The notes under the pieces are model-generated. The model saw only the letters and a list, made by a program, of their open reading frames with translations, ran no database searches and had not been told where the DNA came from. A program made the position numbers and the translations under genes. Shown one piece after another: positions 20,815 through 32,448 of a DNA stretch of 64,000 nt. Position 1 is the stretch's first letter; the number at the start of each line of letters is the position of its first letter. This stretch comes from Gavia stellata (lineage: Eukaryota; Chordata; Aves; Gaviiformes; Gaviidae), in NCBI RefSeq assembly GCF_030936135.1, contig NW_026777096.1, positions 1 through 64,000 on the forward strand, in the 5' to 3' direction.

Positions 20815-23521
20815 ATGGCGGCGGCGGCGGCGGAGGGGCCGAGCGGGAGCAGCTGCCGGGTCAGGGCCCCTCGGCGGGGCGAGGGGGGCTCGGGGTGCAG
20901 GGCCCCTTGTAAGGCAGTTTTGGGGTGCAGGGCCCCTTGTAAGGCAGTTTTGGGGGTGCAGGGCCCCGGGCCCCGGGGTTTGGGGGTGCAGGGCCCCTTG
21001 TAAGGCAGTTTTGGGGTGCAGGGCCCCGGTCATGGGAGTTTGGGGGTGCAGGGCCCCTTGTAAGGCAGTTTTGGGGTGCAGGGCCCCGGCCACGGGAGTT
21101 TGGGGGTGCAGGGCCCCTTGTAAGGCAGTTTTGGGGTGCAGGGCCCCGGCCACGGGAGTTTGGGGGTGCAGGGCCCCTTGTAAGGCAGTTTTGGGGTGCA
21201 GGGCCCCGGTCATGGGAGTTTTTGGGGTGCAGGGCCCCAGGCCCCGGGGTTTGGGGTGCAGGGCCCCGGGCACGGGAGTTTGGGGGTGCAGGGCCCCTTG
21301 TAAGGCAGTTTTGGGGTGCAGGGCCCCGGGGTTTGGGGGTGCAGGGCCCCTTGTAAGGCAGTTTTGGGGGTGCAGGGCCCCGGGCATGGGAGTTTTGGGG
21401 GTGCAGGGCCCCTTGTAAGGCAGTTTTGGGGGTGCAGGGCCCCAGGCACGGGAGTTTGGGGGTGCAGGGCCCCTTGTAAGGCAGTTTTGGGGTGCAGGGC
21501 CCCGGGCACGGGAGTTTGGGGGTGCAGGGCCCCTTGTAAGGCAGTTTTGGGGTGCAGAGCCCCGGGGTTTGGGGGTGCTGACCCCCCCCTCCCTTCCCTC
21601 CCTGCAGCTGGAGTTCGCGGTGCAGATGCAGTGCCAGAGCTGCGCCGAGGCCGTGCGGGCGGCGCTGCGGGGAGCCCCGGGTGAGCCTCCCTGTCCCCCC
21701 CCCAGAGTCGGGGACCCCCCCACAGAGTCGGGGACCCCCCCCCCGAGTCGGGGACCCCCCCCGTCACCCCTTCTCCCTCCCCGCAGGCGTGCGGCTGCTG
21801 GAGCTGCGGCTGGAGGCGCAGACGGTGCTGGTGGAGACGACGGAGGCGGCCGAGCGGGTGCGGGAGCTGCTGGAGAATTCGGGGTGCCGGGCGGTGCTGA
21901 AGGGGATGGGGGGCTCCGACGACGGTGAGTGCGGCGCCGGGGGGGGGGATTTGGGGTGTCGGGGGGACACAGGGGACACACGGGGGATTTTGGGGGTGCC
22001 GACGCGTCTCCCCGCAGCGAGCCTGGGGGGCGGGCGGTGGCGGCTCTCTGCGGCCCTGGCGCGGTGCGGGGCCTGGTGCGGTTCCTGCAGGTCTCGCCGA
22101 CGCGGTGCCTGGTGGACGGCGCCGTCACCGGGCTCCCGCCGGGCCCCCACGGGCTCCACGTCCACGAATTCGGGGACCTCTCGCGCCCCCTGCGACAGGT
22201 ACGGCCGCGGCGGGGGGGGCACCCGCGCCCCCCCTGGCTCTGGGGGCGCCGGCACCCCCGGTCTCACCCCGTCTCTGTCCGCCCCACAGCTGCGGGGGCC
22301 ACTTCAACCCCGACGGGGAGCGCCACGGGGGACCCCAGGACCAGCACCGGGTGAGCCGGCGGCCGCGCCGTGGGGCTGGGGGGTGCTCCCAGCGCCCCCC
22401 ACCCTGACCCCCCCACCCCGCCCCACCGCAGCACGTCGGGGACCTGGGGAACATCTGGGCCGACGCCGAGGGCCGGGCCAGCTTCCGCATGGAGGACTCG
22501 CGCCTGAAGGTGCGGCTGGGGGGGCTGCGGAGGGACCGGCCCCCTCCCACGGCCGCGGGGGGGGTCTGGGCTGCGCCCCATGGCTATGGGGGGGGTCTGG
22601 GCTGTGCCCCATGGCCATGGGGAGGGTCTGACCCCGGTCCTGTGGCTGTGGGGGGGGGTCTGACCCCAGTCCTACAGCTGTGGGGGGGTCTGGGTTGCAC
22701 CCCACGGGCTTAGGGGGGGCCCGGGCTGTACCCCATGGCTATGGGGGGTTCTGGGCTGTGCCCCACGGCCGTGGGGGGGGTCTGACCCCAGTCCTATGGC
22801 CGGGGGGGGTTCTGACCTTGGCCCCACGGCTGCAGGGCAGGCCCAGGCTGCACCCCATGGCTATGGGGGGGGGGTCTGGGCTGCGCCCCACGGCCGTGGG
22901 GGGGTCTGACCCTGGCCCCATGGCTGTGGGGAGGGTCCAGGCTGCACCCCCACAGGTGTGTGGGGAGTCGGGCCCCAGTCCTACGGCTCTGGGGGGGTCC
23001 CGCCCTGGCCCCACGGCCATGGGGAGGGTCCGACCCCAGCCCCATGGCTCTGGGTGGGGGGGCAGCCCCTGGCCCCACGGCCGTGGGGGGGGTCCTGAGC
23101 CCCCTCCAACCGCCCCCGCCAGGTCTGGGACATCATCGGGCGCTCGGTGGTGGTGGACGCGGGCGAGGACGACCTGGGCCGGGGCTCCCACCCGCTCTCC
23201 CCGGGTGACGGGGAACTCGGGGCCGGGGTGAGTGCTCGGGGGGGGGCTCGGGGGGGGCTGTGGGGGGCGCTGGGGGGGGCTGTGGGGGGCCGCTCACCCC
23301 CCTCCCGTGCCCCCCCCAGGCTGGCCTGTGGCGTGGTGGCCCGCGCCGCCGGGCTCTTCCAGAACCCCAAGCGGGTCTGCTCCTGCGACGGCCTGACCCT
23401 CTGGGAGGAGCGGGACCGGACCCCGGCGGCCCCCGGCCCCACGGCGGACCCCAGCCCCACGGCGGACCCCGGCCCCACGGCGGCTTCCAGCCCCACGGCG
23501 GCCCCGGCCCCCCACCTCTAG
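20815..23521 (+). CDS. CCS: CCS, copper chaperone for superoxide dismutase
   Basis: Eight exons: 20815-20859, 21608-21680, 21787-21924, 22018-22198, 22290-22350, 22432-22509, 23123-23227 and 23320-23521. Domain I (LEFAVQMQCQSC) has the MxCxxC copper site. Domain II is SOD-like: GLHVHEFGDL, CGGHFNPDG, HGGPQ, GDLGNIWADAEG, VVDAGEDDLGRGSHP. Domain III has LFQNPKRVCSCDGLTLWEER with the CxC that hands copper to SOD1. The C-terminus is proline-rich with four PTA-type repeats and ends PHL (human AHL). Exon 4 needs one base added in the G run at 22025-22030 and one removed in the C run before 22192; the two cancel, so splice phases still agree. The exon 7/8 junction is also off by one base. All are in G or C runs, so these are probably sequence errors. 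Confidence 0.93.
20880..21590. repeat. 'gtgcagggccccttgtaaggcagttttgggg' minisatellite in CCS intron 1
   Basis: About eleven copies of the 'ccttgtaaggcag' unit alternate with a sister unit, 'gtgcagggccccgg(g/c)cacgggagtttggg'. Each pair is about 60 bases. Confidence 0.9.
22515..23110. repeat. 'gccccatggctatggggggggtctgggc' minisatellite in CCS intron 6
   Basis: Units of 30-40 bases built from 'ccccacggc(c/t)gtggggggg' and 'tctgaccc(c/t)ggtcc'. It separates exons 6 and 7. Confidence 0.85.
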
Positions 23522-23539
23522 GAGCTGTCCCGGGAGGGC

Positions 23540-23545
23540 AATAAA
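23540..23545 (+). terminator. CCS poly(A) signal
   Basis: AATAAA only 19 bases after the stop codon, giving a very short 3' UTR. Confidence 0.75.
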
Positions 23546-23699
23546 CCATAACTCGCACTGCGGCCTCTGCGGCTCTCGGGGGACCGGGACCGGGGGCTGC
23601 TCGTCCCCGCGGTGCTCGGCGCTGCGCATCCCCCGGGGCCGCAGCGGCCCCTTTAAGGGTGGGCGTGGCCAGCGCGGCGGGCGTGGGGTGGGGGCGTGG

Positions 23700-23925
23700 C
23701 CATGGGCGGTGGGCGGGGTGTTCGCGGGCGGGCGGCGCGCAGGCGCGGTGGAGAGGGCGCGCAGACGGCGGGCGGCGCGCAGGCGCAGTGCTGAGGGCGC
23801 GCACACGGCGCGCAGGCGCAGTGCGCGGTCGCCGCTCCCGCTCCGCGCTGAGGGAGACGCCGCCATTTTGTGGGGCCGCCGCGGCGCTGCGCTCCCGCTG
23901 CCCTCGCCCCGCCGCTGCCGCCACC
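23700..23925 (+). promoter_or_regulatory. RBM14 promoter with NRF1-like repeats and YY1-type site
   Basis: Three copies of 'ggcgcgcaggcgc(a/g)gtg' (near 23733, 23775 and 23810) resemble NRF1 sites. CCGCCATTTTG at 23860-23870 is a YY1-type element. The start codon sits in a strong Kozak context, gccgccaccatgc. Confidence 0.5.
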
Positions 23926-26900
23926 ATGCGTCCCGGCATAAAGCTCTTCGTGGGCAACGTCCCCGAGGAGGCGACGGCCGAGGAGCTGAGCGAGCTGTTC
24001 GCCGGCGCCGCCGGGCCCGTGCTCGGGATCGCCCTCATGAAGCAGTTCGCTTTCGTGCACCTCCGGGATGAGGCGGCGGCGGCCCGCGCCATCACCCAGC
24101 TCAACGGCCACCAGCTGCACGGCCGCCGCATCGTGGTCGAGCCCTCCCGGCCTCGGCCCACCAACACCTGCAAGATCTTCGTCGGTAACGTCTCGGCCGC
24201 CTGCACCAGCGGCGAGCTGCGCTCGCTCTTCCAGCAGTACGGCACCGTCGTCGAATGCGACGTGGTGAAAGGTACCGGACCCGCCGCCGCGGACGGGGGC
24301 TCCGCACAAGGCTGTTGGCCTCCCCCGGGGCCGCCCCGCGGCCCTCGCCGGGCTCAGTCCCCGCCACAGCTGGCTCGCCGCTCGCCTCCGTCCTCGGAGC
24401 CGCTCCGGCCCCCGCTCTCGGCTCGGGTGACCCGTGTTCCGTCTGGCTGGCTGCGGCTTCCCCCCGCCCCGGCCCGATCTGGCGGCGACCGCCCCCCGCC
24501 CTGCACAGCCGGGGCCTCCTGCCGTCCCCCCCAGCCCCAGCCGGAGCCGTGCGAGCCCTTCTGGGCGCCCCACGCCCCATCCCTCCCCTCTGCCCCGTTC
24601 GGCCCCCCCGGTGCGCTCTCTCCAGCCCTTCCAACCAGCCCACGGCCTCCACCATCGCCTCCCCGCAGCCCCGGCGGGGGTAACCCCCTGCCCGCCGCTG
24701 CCGTTGCCTCCATAACTCTTCCCTGACGTGAGGCGCTTCCGCCCCGTCCCGCTGCGACTCCGCCACAGCTTCACCTCCGCAAACACGCTCCGACGTGGGG
24801 CAAACCGCTCTCCCGTCAGCTGAGGCGGGAGAGCCAAAGCACGTAAAAAAACCCCAAAAACTAAACCCCGTGCTGTCAAACGCCCGAGGGGGCTCGATCG
24901 GCGCCGGATCGGGGACCCCACAGCACGGCGTGAGCGGGGGGATGGCGTCACCCCACCTTCCCCCTGACCCTGAGGTGAAAAGCTGTCGTCCCCGTGTCAG
25001 GCGGCCGCTCCCCGAGGCCCCCGTCGCCCCGGCGGCGTCCCCGCCGGCTCCTCCGCCTCCCGGGAGGATGATGTTGTTGCCTCTGCTCTCTCGTCCCAGG
25101 TCGCAGGCCCACCGGCTCCGTCCCACCAGGACGCAGCTTCCCAGCGGAGCCCGTCAGAAAGCGCCCCAAACCCACGCCAAAAGTTTCTGGCGTCCCCTCG
25201 GCCGGTGGCCGATTTGTGGGGTTCCCCCGGAGAGGGGGTGGGGGTGCCGCGGCCGCCCGAGGGGACGGCAGGAGGGCTGGGGGTGGACGGAGGAGACGTC
25301 CCCTCCTTGGGCTGCCGGAGCCGGATACGTGGATGTGGGATAGGAGCCACGGAGGGGCGGGATGGCGGAGTGGAGCGGAGGGGGGACACGCAGGAGGGTG
25401 GGCGAAGCGGCGCTGACATTTAGCCGGAGCTTGAGGTACCGGGATGGGGTTTGCTCGGCGAGCCACGCTCTGAGCGTGCCGTGCTCCCTCGGATGGGCTG
25501 CCCCGGCCGAGCCGTATGCCGGCCCTCCAGCCGTAGCCTAAAGCGGGTTGTCGCCAGCAGCGCCGGTTACGGTGATCCCTGGTCCGCGACTGCAGGGGAG
25601 ATGCCGTGGGGTTGCAAAGAGCAGCCGGCCTCCCGGACCCGTCGTGCCGTGGGGGCCACCCCCTGGCTACTGCGGTGGCATCCGAACCCCAAAACCGTTA
25701 GCCTGAGTGCCGTGGGCGGCCGCCGGACCTGGCGTGGGCACGGTGTCGCGGCGAGAGCCGTGCCAGGGGAGGGTGACCCGCTCTCCCGCCGCAGACCCGG
25801 CACGGCCGCTCCGGGTCCCGCTTCTACCGCTCCTCGCCTTGCTCTCCATCTCCTTTCCGACGCGCCTCTCCGCTTCGGCGCCGCGTTCGTGCCGCACAGC
25901 GCCGCGCTGCTCGCTGCTCGCCTGGCTCCTCGCCTCGGCCCGGGGGCTCGCCTGGGTGCGCGGTGCCGCACGGTGCCGCAGGTTGTGCTCGGGTGCTCCC
26001 CTCTCTCCCTCTCCTTCTCCCCTCCCTCCTCTCCTCCCCGTCCCTCTCTCCCTCTCCTGCTCTTATCTCTCTCCTTCTCTCCCTCTCGTGCTGGCACTCT
26101 GTCCCCTTCGGTGCGACTCGGTGTCTTGGCGGCCGCCGGCCCTCTCTGGCTTTGCTCCGCTTACTGGCAGGATGGCCCGGCTGAGCTCATGGCGCCGGCG
26201 CGGCCGCACTTCCCTCCTGGGGCTCTTCGTCCCCACGTGCCGGAGGACGGGTAGGGAGGAGGCGGCGGTGGCGAGGGGCCACCGTGCCGCGGGGCGGGGT
26301 GCTGAGCTCCCTCCACGCAGGGAGAGGTGGCCGTGGTGGGCGCGGGCGAAGGGAGGAAGAAACTGGGGGGAAATGGAGCAAAAAGGCCGTGAGGGGGTGT
26401 TCCTGAGCCGGGGGTCGCCGGGCGGGTGGCCGGGCTCGTTAGGTCCGGCCAGATTAATTGTGGGGCGGAAGCAAACGAAGGCGGTCGTGTCTCTTCGCTG
26501 CCTGAGCAGCGGTGGCGGAGCGGGGCCGGCAGAGCCCATCCCGGCGCCTGTCCCGCCGCTGCCGAGCCGCCCGCTGCCGCGGTCCCGGCGAGGCTCGTTA
26601 AAGCGTTCGATCCTGTAACGAATTGTCTTTTCTCCCCCCCCCCCCCCCCCCCCCCAACTGATAACCCTCTGTCTGCTGCTTTATCAGACTATGCATTTGT
26701 TCACATGGAGAACGAAGCAGATGCAAAGGTTGCCATCGAAAACCTTAACGGGAAGGAGGTGAAGGGGCGCCGGGTGAACGTGGAGCTCTCCACCAACGTC
26801 CAGAAGAAGGGCGCGGGCCAGGCCCTGCCGCCCGCCCTCGGCCTCGACAAGAGCAAGCGCATCAGCCTGGAGTACCGCGAGAAGTTCCAGCCCAAGATCG

Positions 26901-29080
26901 AGGGCTTCGACCAGCAGCGCCGGGCGGCGGACGCCACTGCCGCCGCCTTCCCCTCGGCCGCCGCCGCCGGCTACGCCGCCGCCTCCTCCCTGTACGATTA
27001 CCAGCAGCGTTTCGGCACCGGCGGCGCCGGCAAGTACGAGGCCTTCGAGGCGCAGGCCAGGCCCGCCTCCCCCTCCTACTTCGGGAGGGACCGCAGCCCC
27101 CTCCGGCGCTCCCCCACCCGGGCCGGCTACGCGGCGGTGACGCTCCCCATGACGGCGCAGCCGGCCGCTTACCGCGCCCAGCCCTCCGCCTCGCTGGGGG
27201 CCACCTACCGCGCCCAGCCCTCCGCCTCCCTCGGCGTGGCCTACCGCCCGCAGCCCACCACCGGCCAGGCCGCCTCCTACCGCGCCCAGCCCTCCGCCTC
27301 GCTGGGCAGCGCCTACCGCTCCCAGCCCTCCGTCTCCCTCGGCGCCTCCGGCGCGCAGCCCGCCGCCAACTCCCTCGCCTCCTACGGCGCCCAGGCCGCC
27401 GCCTCCTACGGCGCGCAGCCCGCCGCCTCCCAGCTCTCCGGCTACGGCGTCCAGTCCGCCGCCCTGGCCTCCTCCTACGGGGCGCAGGCCGCCTCTGGCT
27501 ACTCTGCCTCCTACGGCGCCCAGGCTGCCGCCGCCGCCGCCTACGGCGCACAGGCCGCCGCTGGCCCTGCCGCTTCCTACGGCGCCCAGGCCGTGGCCAC
27601 GCACGTGGCCTCCTACGGCGCTCAGGCCGCTGCCGCCGGCCACGCCGCCTCCTACGGCGCCCAGCCCGTAGACGGCCACGCCGCCTCCTACGGCGCCCAG
27701 CCCAGTGCCGCGCTCTCAGCCTCCTACGGTGCCCAGGCCGTGGCCGCGCACGCCACCTCCTACGGTGCCCAGGCGGTGGCCAGTCACGCCGCCGCCTACC
27801 AGCCCGTGGCCGGCCACTCGGCCTCCTACGGCGCCCAGCCGGCGGCCGCGCTCTCCGCCTCCTACGGCGCCCAGCCCGCCGCCGGCCACTCCGCCTCCTA
27901 CGGCGCCCAGCCCGCCGCCAACCTGCCTGCCTCCTACGGCAGCCAGTCCGCCGCCGCCGCCGCGCTCTCCGCCACCTACGGCGCCCAGGCGGCCTCCTCG
28001 CTGGCCGCCTCCTACGGCAGCCAGGCCGCCGCCGCCTCCTACAAGGCGCAGGCCTCCGCCCCGCTGACGGCCGCCTACCGGGCCCAGGCTTCCGGCTCGA
28101 TGGCGGCGTCCTACCCGGCGCAGCAGGCCTCCTCCGCGTCGCTGGCGGCCGCCTACCGAGCCCAGCCGGGCAGCGCCTACGACGGGCCGAGCCAGCTGGG
28201 GCAGCAGGCGGCTTCCTACCTGGGCCTGTCGCAGGCCGCCGCCGCCGCCGTCGCACCGCCCTACGAGCGCACCCGCCTCTCCCCGCCTCGCAGCGCCGCC
28301 TACGACGACCCGTACAAAAAATCATCCGCTCTGGCAAAAAGGTACGGCGCCGGGCCGGGGACGGACGGCCGCGCGAGTCGCTCCACGCCACCCCGGTGGA
28401 TGCCGGCGCCCGGCTCGGGGATTAGTCTCGGCTCCGGCGCGGCTCGCTAACGCCTGGCGGGCGCCACGTGCCGGCACGTGGGCGCGGTGGCTCCGCTCCT
28501 GCGGCGCAGACTCTCGCGTAACCCCCTCCCGAGGCTCCCCGGGGGGCTCGCGCGGGCGGGCTCGCCCCCCTCGCCTACCGGCTGCGCTGGGACGGGGCTT
28601 GCCGGGGACAGGGGCTTCGGCCGGGGTGGGGGGAGCTGGCGGCACATGCTCGCCGGCAGCCCGGCCTCCCGCGGCGCCCAGTGTCCGATCCGCGGGCACA
28701 CTGGGCGGGCGCTGCTTCCCTGTCGTGCGCCGGCTTTGCCTGCAGCGCCGCCCGCCCAAAGCCCGGCGGCATCGCGGTGCCGTGGTGCGTCCCCGGGCGG
28801 GACGCGGTCGCTGCCGGCGGCGGATTCAGCCGACCCCCCCCTCATTCACCTCCTGTCTCTTCTCTCGACCAGGTACGGTTCCGAGCGCCGTCTGTCTGAC
28901 CTCTCAGATTACCGCCGCTTAGCGGACTCGCCGCTCGCGTACCGCCGGTCGCCGACAAAGTCCCCGATGGATTACCGCCGCCTTCCGGAAGCGCACGCCG
29001 ATTACGCCCGTTACTCGGGCGGCTACGGCGATTACCTGCCCGCCGCCCGCGTCCACTCGGGCTACCAGCGCCGCCTCTGA
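23926..29080 (+). CDS. RBM14: RBM14 (CoAA/PSP2), RNA-binding motif protein 14
   Basis: Three exons: 23926-24271, 26688-28341 and 28873-29080, giving 735 residues (human 669) with no frame problems. RRM1 has KLFVGNV and [11 protein letters not shown]2 has [14 protein letters not shown] and KDYAFVHM, with an intron exactly between VVK and DYAF. Next is [11 protein letters not shown], then a long low-complexity region of [10 protein letters not shown] and SYGAQ repeats (the prion-like TRBP-interacting region that drives paraspeckle condensation). Then [20 protein letters not shown], and exon 3 gives [38 protein letters not shown] and the end GYQRRL. It is a nuclear coactivator and splicing regulator. 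Reading through the first donor gives a truncated form ending near 24726, similar to the short CoAM form in mammals. Confidence 0.96.
24272..26687 (+). other. RBM14 intron 1
   Basis: About 2.4 kb of non-repetitive sequence, including a pyrimidine-rich patch at 25990-26100. It ends with a run of about 22 C (26634-26655) before ctgctttatcag. No other gene seen. The absence of tandem repeats contrasts with the other introns and may mark regulatory content. Confidence 0.5.
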
Positions 29081-29566
29081 GCTGGGCGGCACCGGGGCGG
29101 GAGGGGGGGTCAGGCCGCTTGCGTCGCCGTGGGCTCGTGCTCGGTGCTCCGCCTCGCCGCCCGGCGCGGTTTGCCGCCTCCGGCCGTCGTCCCCGGGGGC
29201 AAGGATGGTTATTTTTTAGCTGCTTTTTCTTTTTTCTCTTTTTTTTGAGTTTTTAGAAGGATTCTCGGTTACGGTCAGAAAGCGTGCCGCGCTCCCGCAG
29301 GGGGAGCGGGCAGCGGGTGGGTGGCTCGCCTGCGCGGCGCCGTCGCCTGCCACCGGCATCGTGGAACTGTCTCTCGCGGCACACGCGGCCGTTGGCACCG
29401 CCGGTGCGTGGTAGCGGTTTATAACCCGAGCGATTGCTGCCGCCGAGCAGAGCCCGCGCTCTTTTATACCACGAGTTCCCCTTTTTGGGTTCATTTACCC
29501 TTTTCCAGCGTCAGCCCGCGGCACGGCGCCGGGCTCGGCGCAGCGGCGAGGTTTTGTACGACTGTA

Positions 29567-29572
29567 AATAAA
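29567..29572 (+). terminator. RBM14 poly(A) signal
   Basis: AATAAA about 490 bases after the stop codon, following a T-rich 3' UTR (29208-29262). Confidence 0.7.
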
Positions 29573-29599
29573 CGCTGGGTTCTTCGCCCTTTCCCAACC

Positions 29600-31030
29600 G
29601 TCTCCCGTCTGGTTCTTTCCCAGCCCGGCGCTGCGGGGGACCAGCAGTGCCGTCAGTGCCACCGCCGTTCCGGCGAGGGGCTAATACTGCCGGCGCGGTG
29701 ACGGGGCCAGACCCGTGGCTGTTGCTCGCGGCTGTCTGCCCGCCCACGGCCAGAAAACGCTGGTTTTGCGCAGTCAGGGCGCCTGGTGCCGGTCCCAGCC
29801 GCGGCCACGGCACCAGTCAGTGCCGGAGCCGCATTCCTGCTGCAGAAGAGGCAGACTGGGAGCACGAGTGGTGTTTTGCCGGCAGCGGGAAGCGCCGGAG
29901 CGTTGCCAATGGTGCGCTGCTGGACTTGGGCAGCGGCGTCCCAACTGTACGCTGCGGTGAACGCACACGGTCACCGGCGCTCCAGCCCCTAACCTGTGCC
30001 CGGTGCCTTTTTTGGGGTGAGAAAAGCCGGTTTTGAGGAAGAGCTGCATGTGTGTGAGAGCGAGGTCGGCGTTTGCTCCGGTGCCGTGCGGCAGAGCCGG
30101 CTGCTGCTTGCCCCGGCAGTTCTCACCGCCGCTAAAGTTGCCGAAAGCGCTTTCTGTCCCGTCGTCTCTCCTCCGAGCTGGGGATGGGGCGCGGTGCGGT
30201 CCCGGTTGTGCCACGGGGGGAGGACGGCTGCCCGCCGCCACAGCTGGCTGCCCGACCGGGGCTCGTTAACCCCCGTGGTAATTAGCTGGGCAGAAGGGTC
30301 TAACACTTCTCCCCCTCGTTTTTCAGGGCAGGCACCGCAGGACGCGACCCCCGGGTCCGGGGCCCACCCCGGTGACGGAGGAGCCCGCGGTGAGCGCACG
30401 GAGGCAATTAGCGGCTGACGAGATGGAGGCGATTAGCGGAGGAGACAAATTGCTCTGGAACCGCGGTGGCCGACGACGAGCTCTGGGCTCCCGCCGCAAA
30501 ACCGGGGCCTGGAGAGCAGCCGAAGGGCCGGGACGGCGACGAAGGCACGGTCCTGGGGCCAAATGTCGTTACTTAACGAGGGCCGAGAGGCGGGGTGAGA
30601 GCAGCGCAGGCTGGTTGGGGCCTAACGAGCCGGGTTAACGAGGGGCTCCCAGAGGTGCTGCCCGCCAGGGAGAGGAGGAGGAGCAGGAGCCCCGGCGGGG
30701 CGCAGGGAAGGTGGGGAGCACCGGGACAGGAGCCGGAGGGGTCGTTAGAGCCCGGCCGCGCTCATTAGCCAAAGCAGCACCGGGTCCGGGGCTCCCCCGG
30801 GGGCCCCTTTCGGGGTGCAGGGGGCTGCTTTTGGGGGGCTGGGGTCCCCCCCATGCTCATGTGCCCCTTCGTTTGCAGCGCAGGCCGGGAGCGCCTCGTC
30901 CGCAGGCAGCACCGCAGGCAGGGCCACAGGCAGCGCCGGTAAGCCCAGGAGGTTACGAGGCGGAGGGTGGGGGGAACCGAGTCCGGAGAAAGAACCGGCG
31001 CCGGAGCCAGGGGGGTTTGTTAAAAATTTG
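29600..31030. other. spacer between RBM14 and RBM4 copy 2
   Basis: Unique GC-rich DNA between two converging genes. One weak exon-like block lies at 30879-30939 (acceptor gtttgcag, donor gtaagcc) with 'gcaggcag' repeats. It has no recognisable protein. Nothing else is supported. Confidence 0.4.
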
Positions 31031-31032
31031 AG

Positions 31033-31627
31033 TTTATTTTACTGGAAAGTGGGGTCGGGGGGACGCTAAACGCCGGGGCGGGGGGGGCGCGGGGCGAGCT
31101 CCAAAGATGAGGTCGGCCCTCCCCACGCCGGCGCGGCACGGCGCAGGGGGAGCGCGGCACGGCGGCCTCGAGTCAGCTACGTCATTTCGTGTTAAAAAGC
31201 TACGAGTGGATTATTCACCCTCTTAAAAAATAAAAGGGAAAAAAAAAAAAGAAAGAATAACAACGAAGGAAGCTGCGGCCCGGGAGCAAGCGGCTCCACG
31301 CCAGCCGGGGGCGGGAAAGCAAAGCAAAGCAAAGCTGGCGCTACGGCTGCGGTTACGGCTACGGCTACGGCTACGCTCGCTCACGACCTGAGCCTAGACC
31401 AGCTAGGGGGGGCGGGGGCCCCCGAACTACCTGAAAAGCAAATCCTGAGGAGGGGAAGCTGTGGGGGGGGGAGCTATTCCTGACCAGGCTGGGAAGAAGC
31501 TGAGCGTCCGTTAGGAACCGACTCGTTAGCTGAACCCGGCTGCGCTTTGAAGCCCGGCGCAGCCCGAGACGCGCGGTGCCGATTCGGTGTGCGACGGGAA
31601 CCCGACGTCCAGCCGCAAATATCTTAC
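31033..31627 (-). other. RBM4B: RBM4 copy 2, 3' UTR exon with AATAAA
   Basis: An acceptor on the minus strand (gcttttctctttcag) opens the exon at 31627. AATAAA is the complement of 31033-31038. The UTR includes a U-rich patch (complement of 31195-31260), a run of GTAGCC hexamers (complement of 31345-31377) and 'ctttg' repeats. It is unrelated to the UTR of copy 1. Confidence 0.6.
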
Positions 31628-32448
31628 CTGAAAGAGAAAAGCAGAGTTGGCGCAGGCGCTCGGTGCAGGCGCCGGCCCCCCCCCTCCGCCAGCCGGGACC
31701 GTGCCGGGGACCACGCCGAGCCCCGGCGCGAGGCGGTGGCGGGTGCCGGGAGTTGCTGCCGGCTTCCTGAGAGCAACCAGAGTCCTGATGCGGCAGCGTC
31801 GGCGGTGGGGGGCTCTGTGGCCGCCCCGTGCCGGGGGCTGCCGGGAGCCCCCGCGGCTCCAAGCTCACCCGCAGCGGTGCACCGGGGCCGGCGGCCATCC
31901 CGGAGGGACCCGCGCCGGGGGCGCTGGCGGCTTTTGCCAGGCAGAGCCCGGGAGCACCATCCCCGGCCGGGAGCTACTCCCAGGGGATGCCCGTGGCAGC
32001 CACGGCACGCAGGGCTGGGGGCTCTGCGGGAACCCCCCACCCCGCGGTGACTGTGCCGGGATGGCTAATTAAAGGGGAGACGCTAATTAAGGGCAGCGGG
32101 AGCCCCGAGGGAGAGCAAGCGACCCACCAGCGCCAACTGGCTCCCGGCAGCAGCACCTATTGCCACGGCACGTCCTCACCGTGCGCCCCACGCCGGGCAG
32201 AGCGTCCGGAGCCAGCGCCTGGGCTTTAACGCCTGGCAAGACCCCGGTCGGGCCCGTCTGCTTCACCGCGACCCTTCACGCCGGCTCGCGTCGAGGCGCA
32301 GACGCTCGCTCCAGCACAACCAGGGGCTGGGGGGCGCACGCCCCGCGTCTCCAGCAGCCGGGGACCCCCCCCGCGGCGCCCGGAGGCACCGCCGGTTGCA
32401 AGGCGCCGAGCGCCGCGCGCCAGACCTGCCAACACGCTCACCTCCGGC

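Noticed and set aside
26684-28391. Long minus-strand frames opposite RBM14 exon 2
   Set aside because: They are shadows of the GCC-rich SYGAQ-coding region. RBM14 on the plus strand has clear homology and splice sites.
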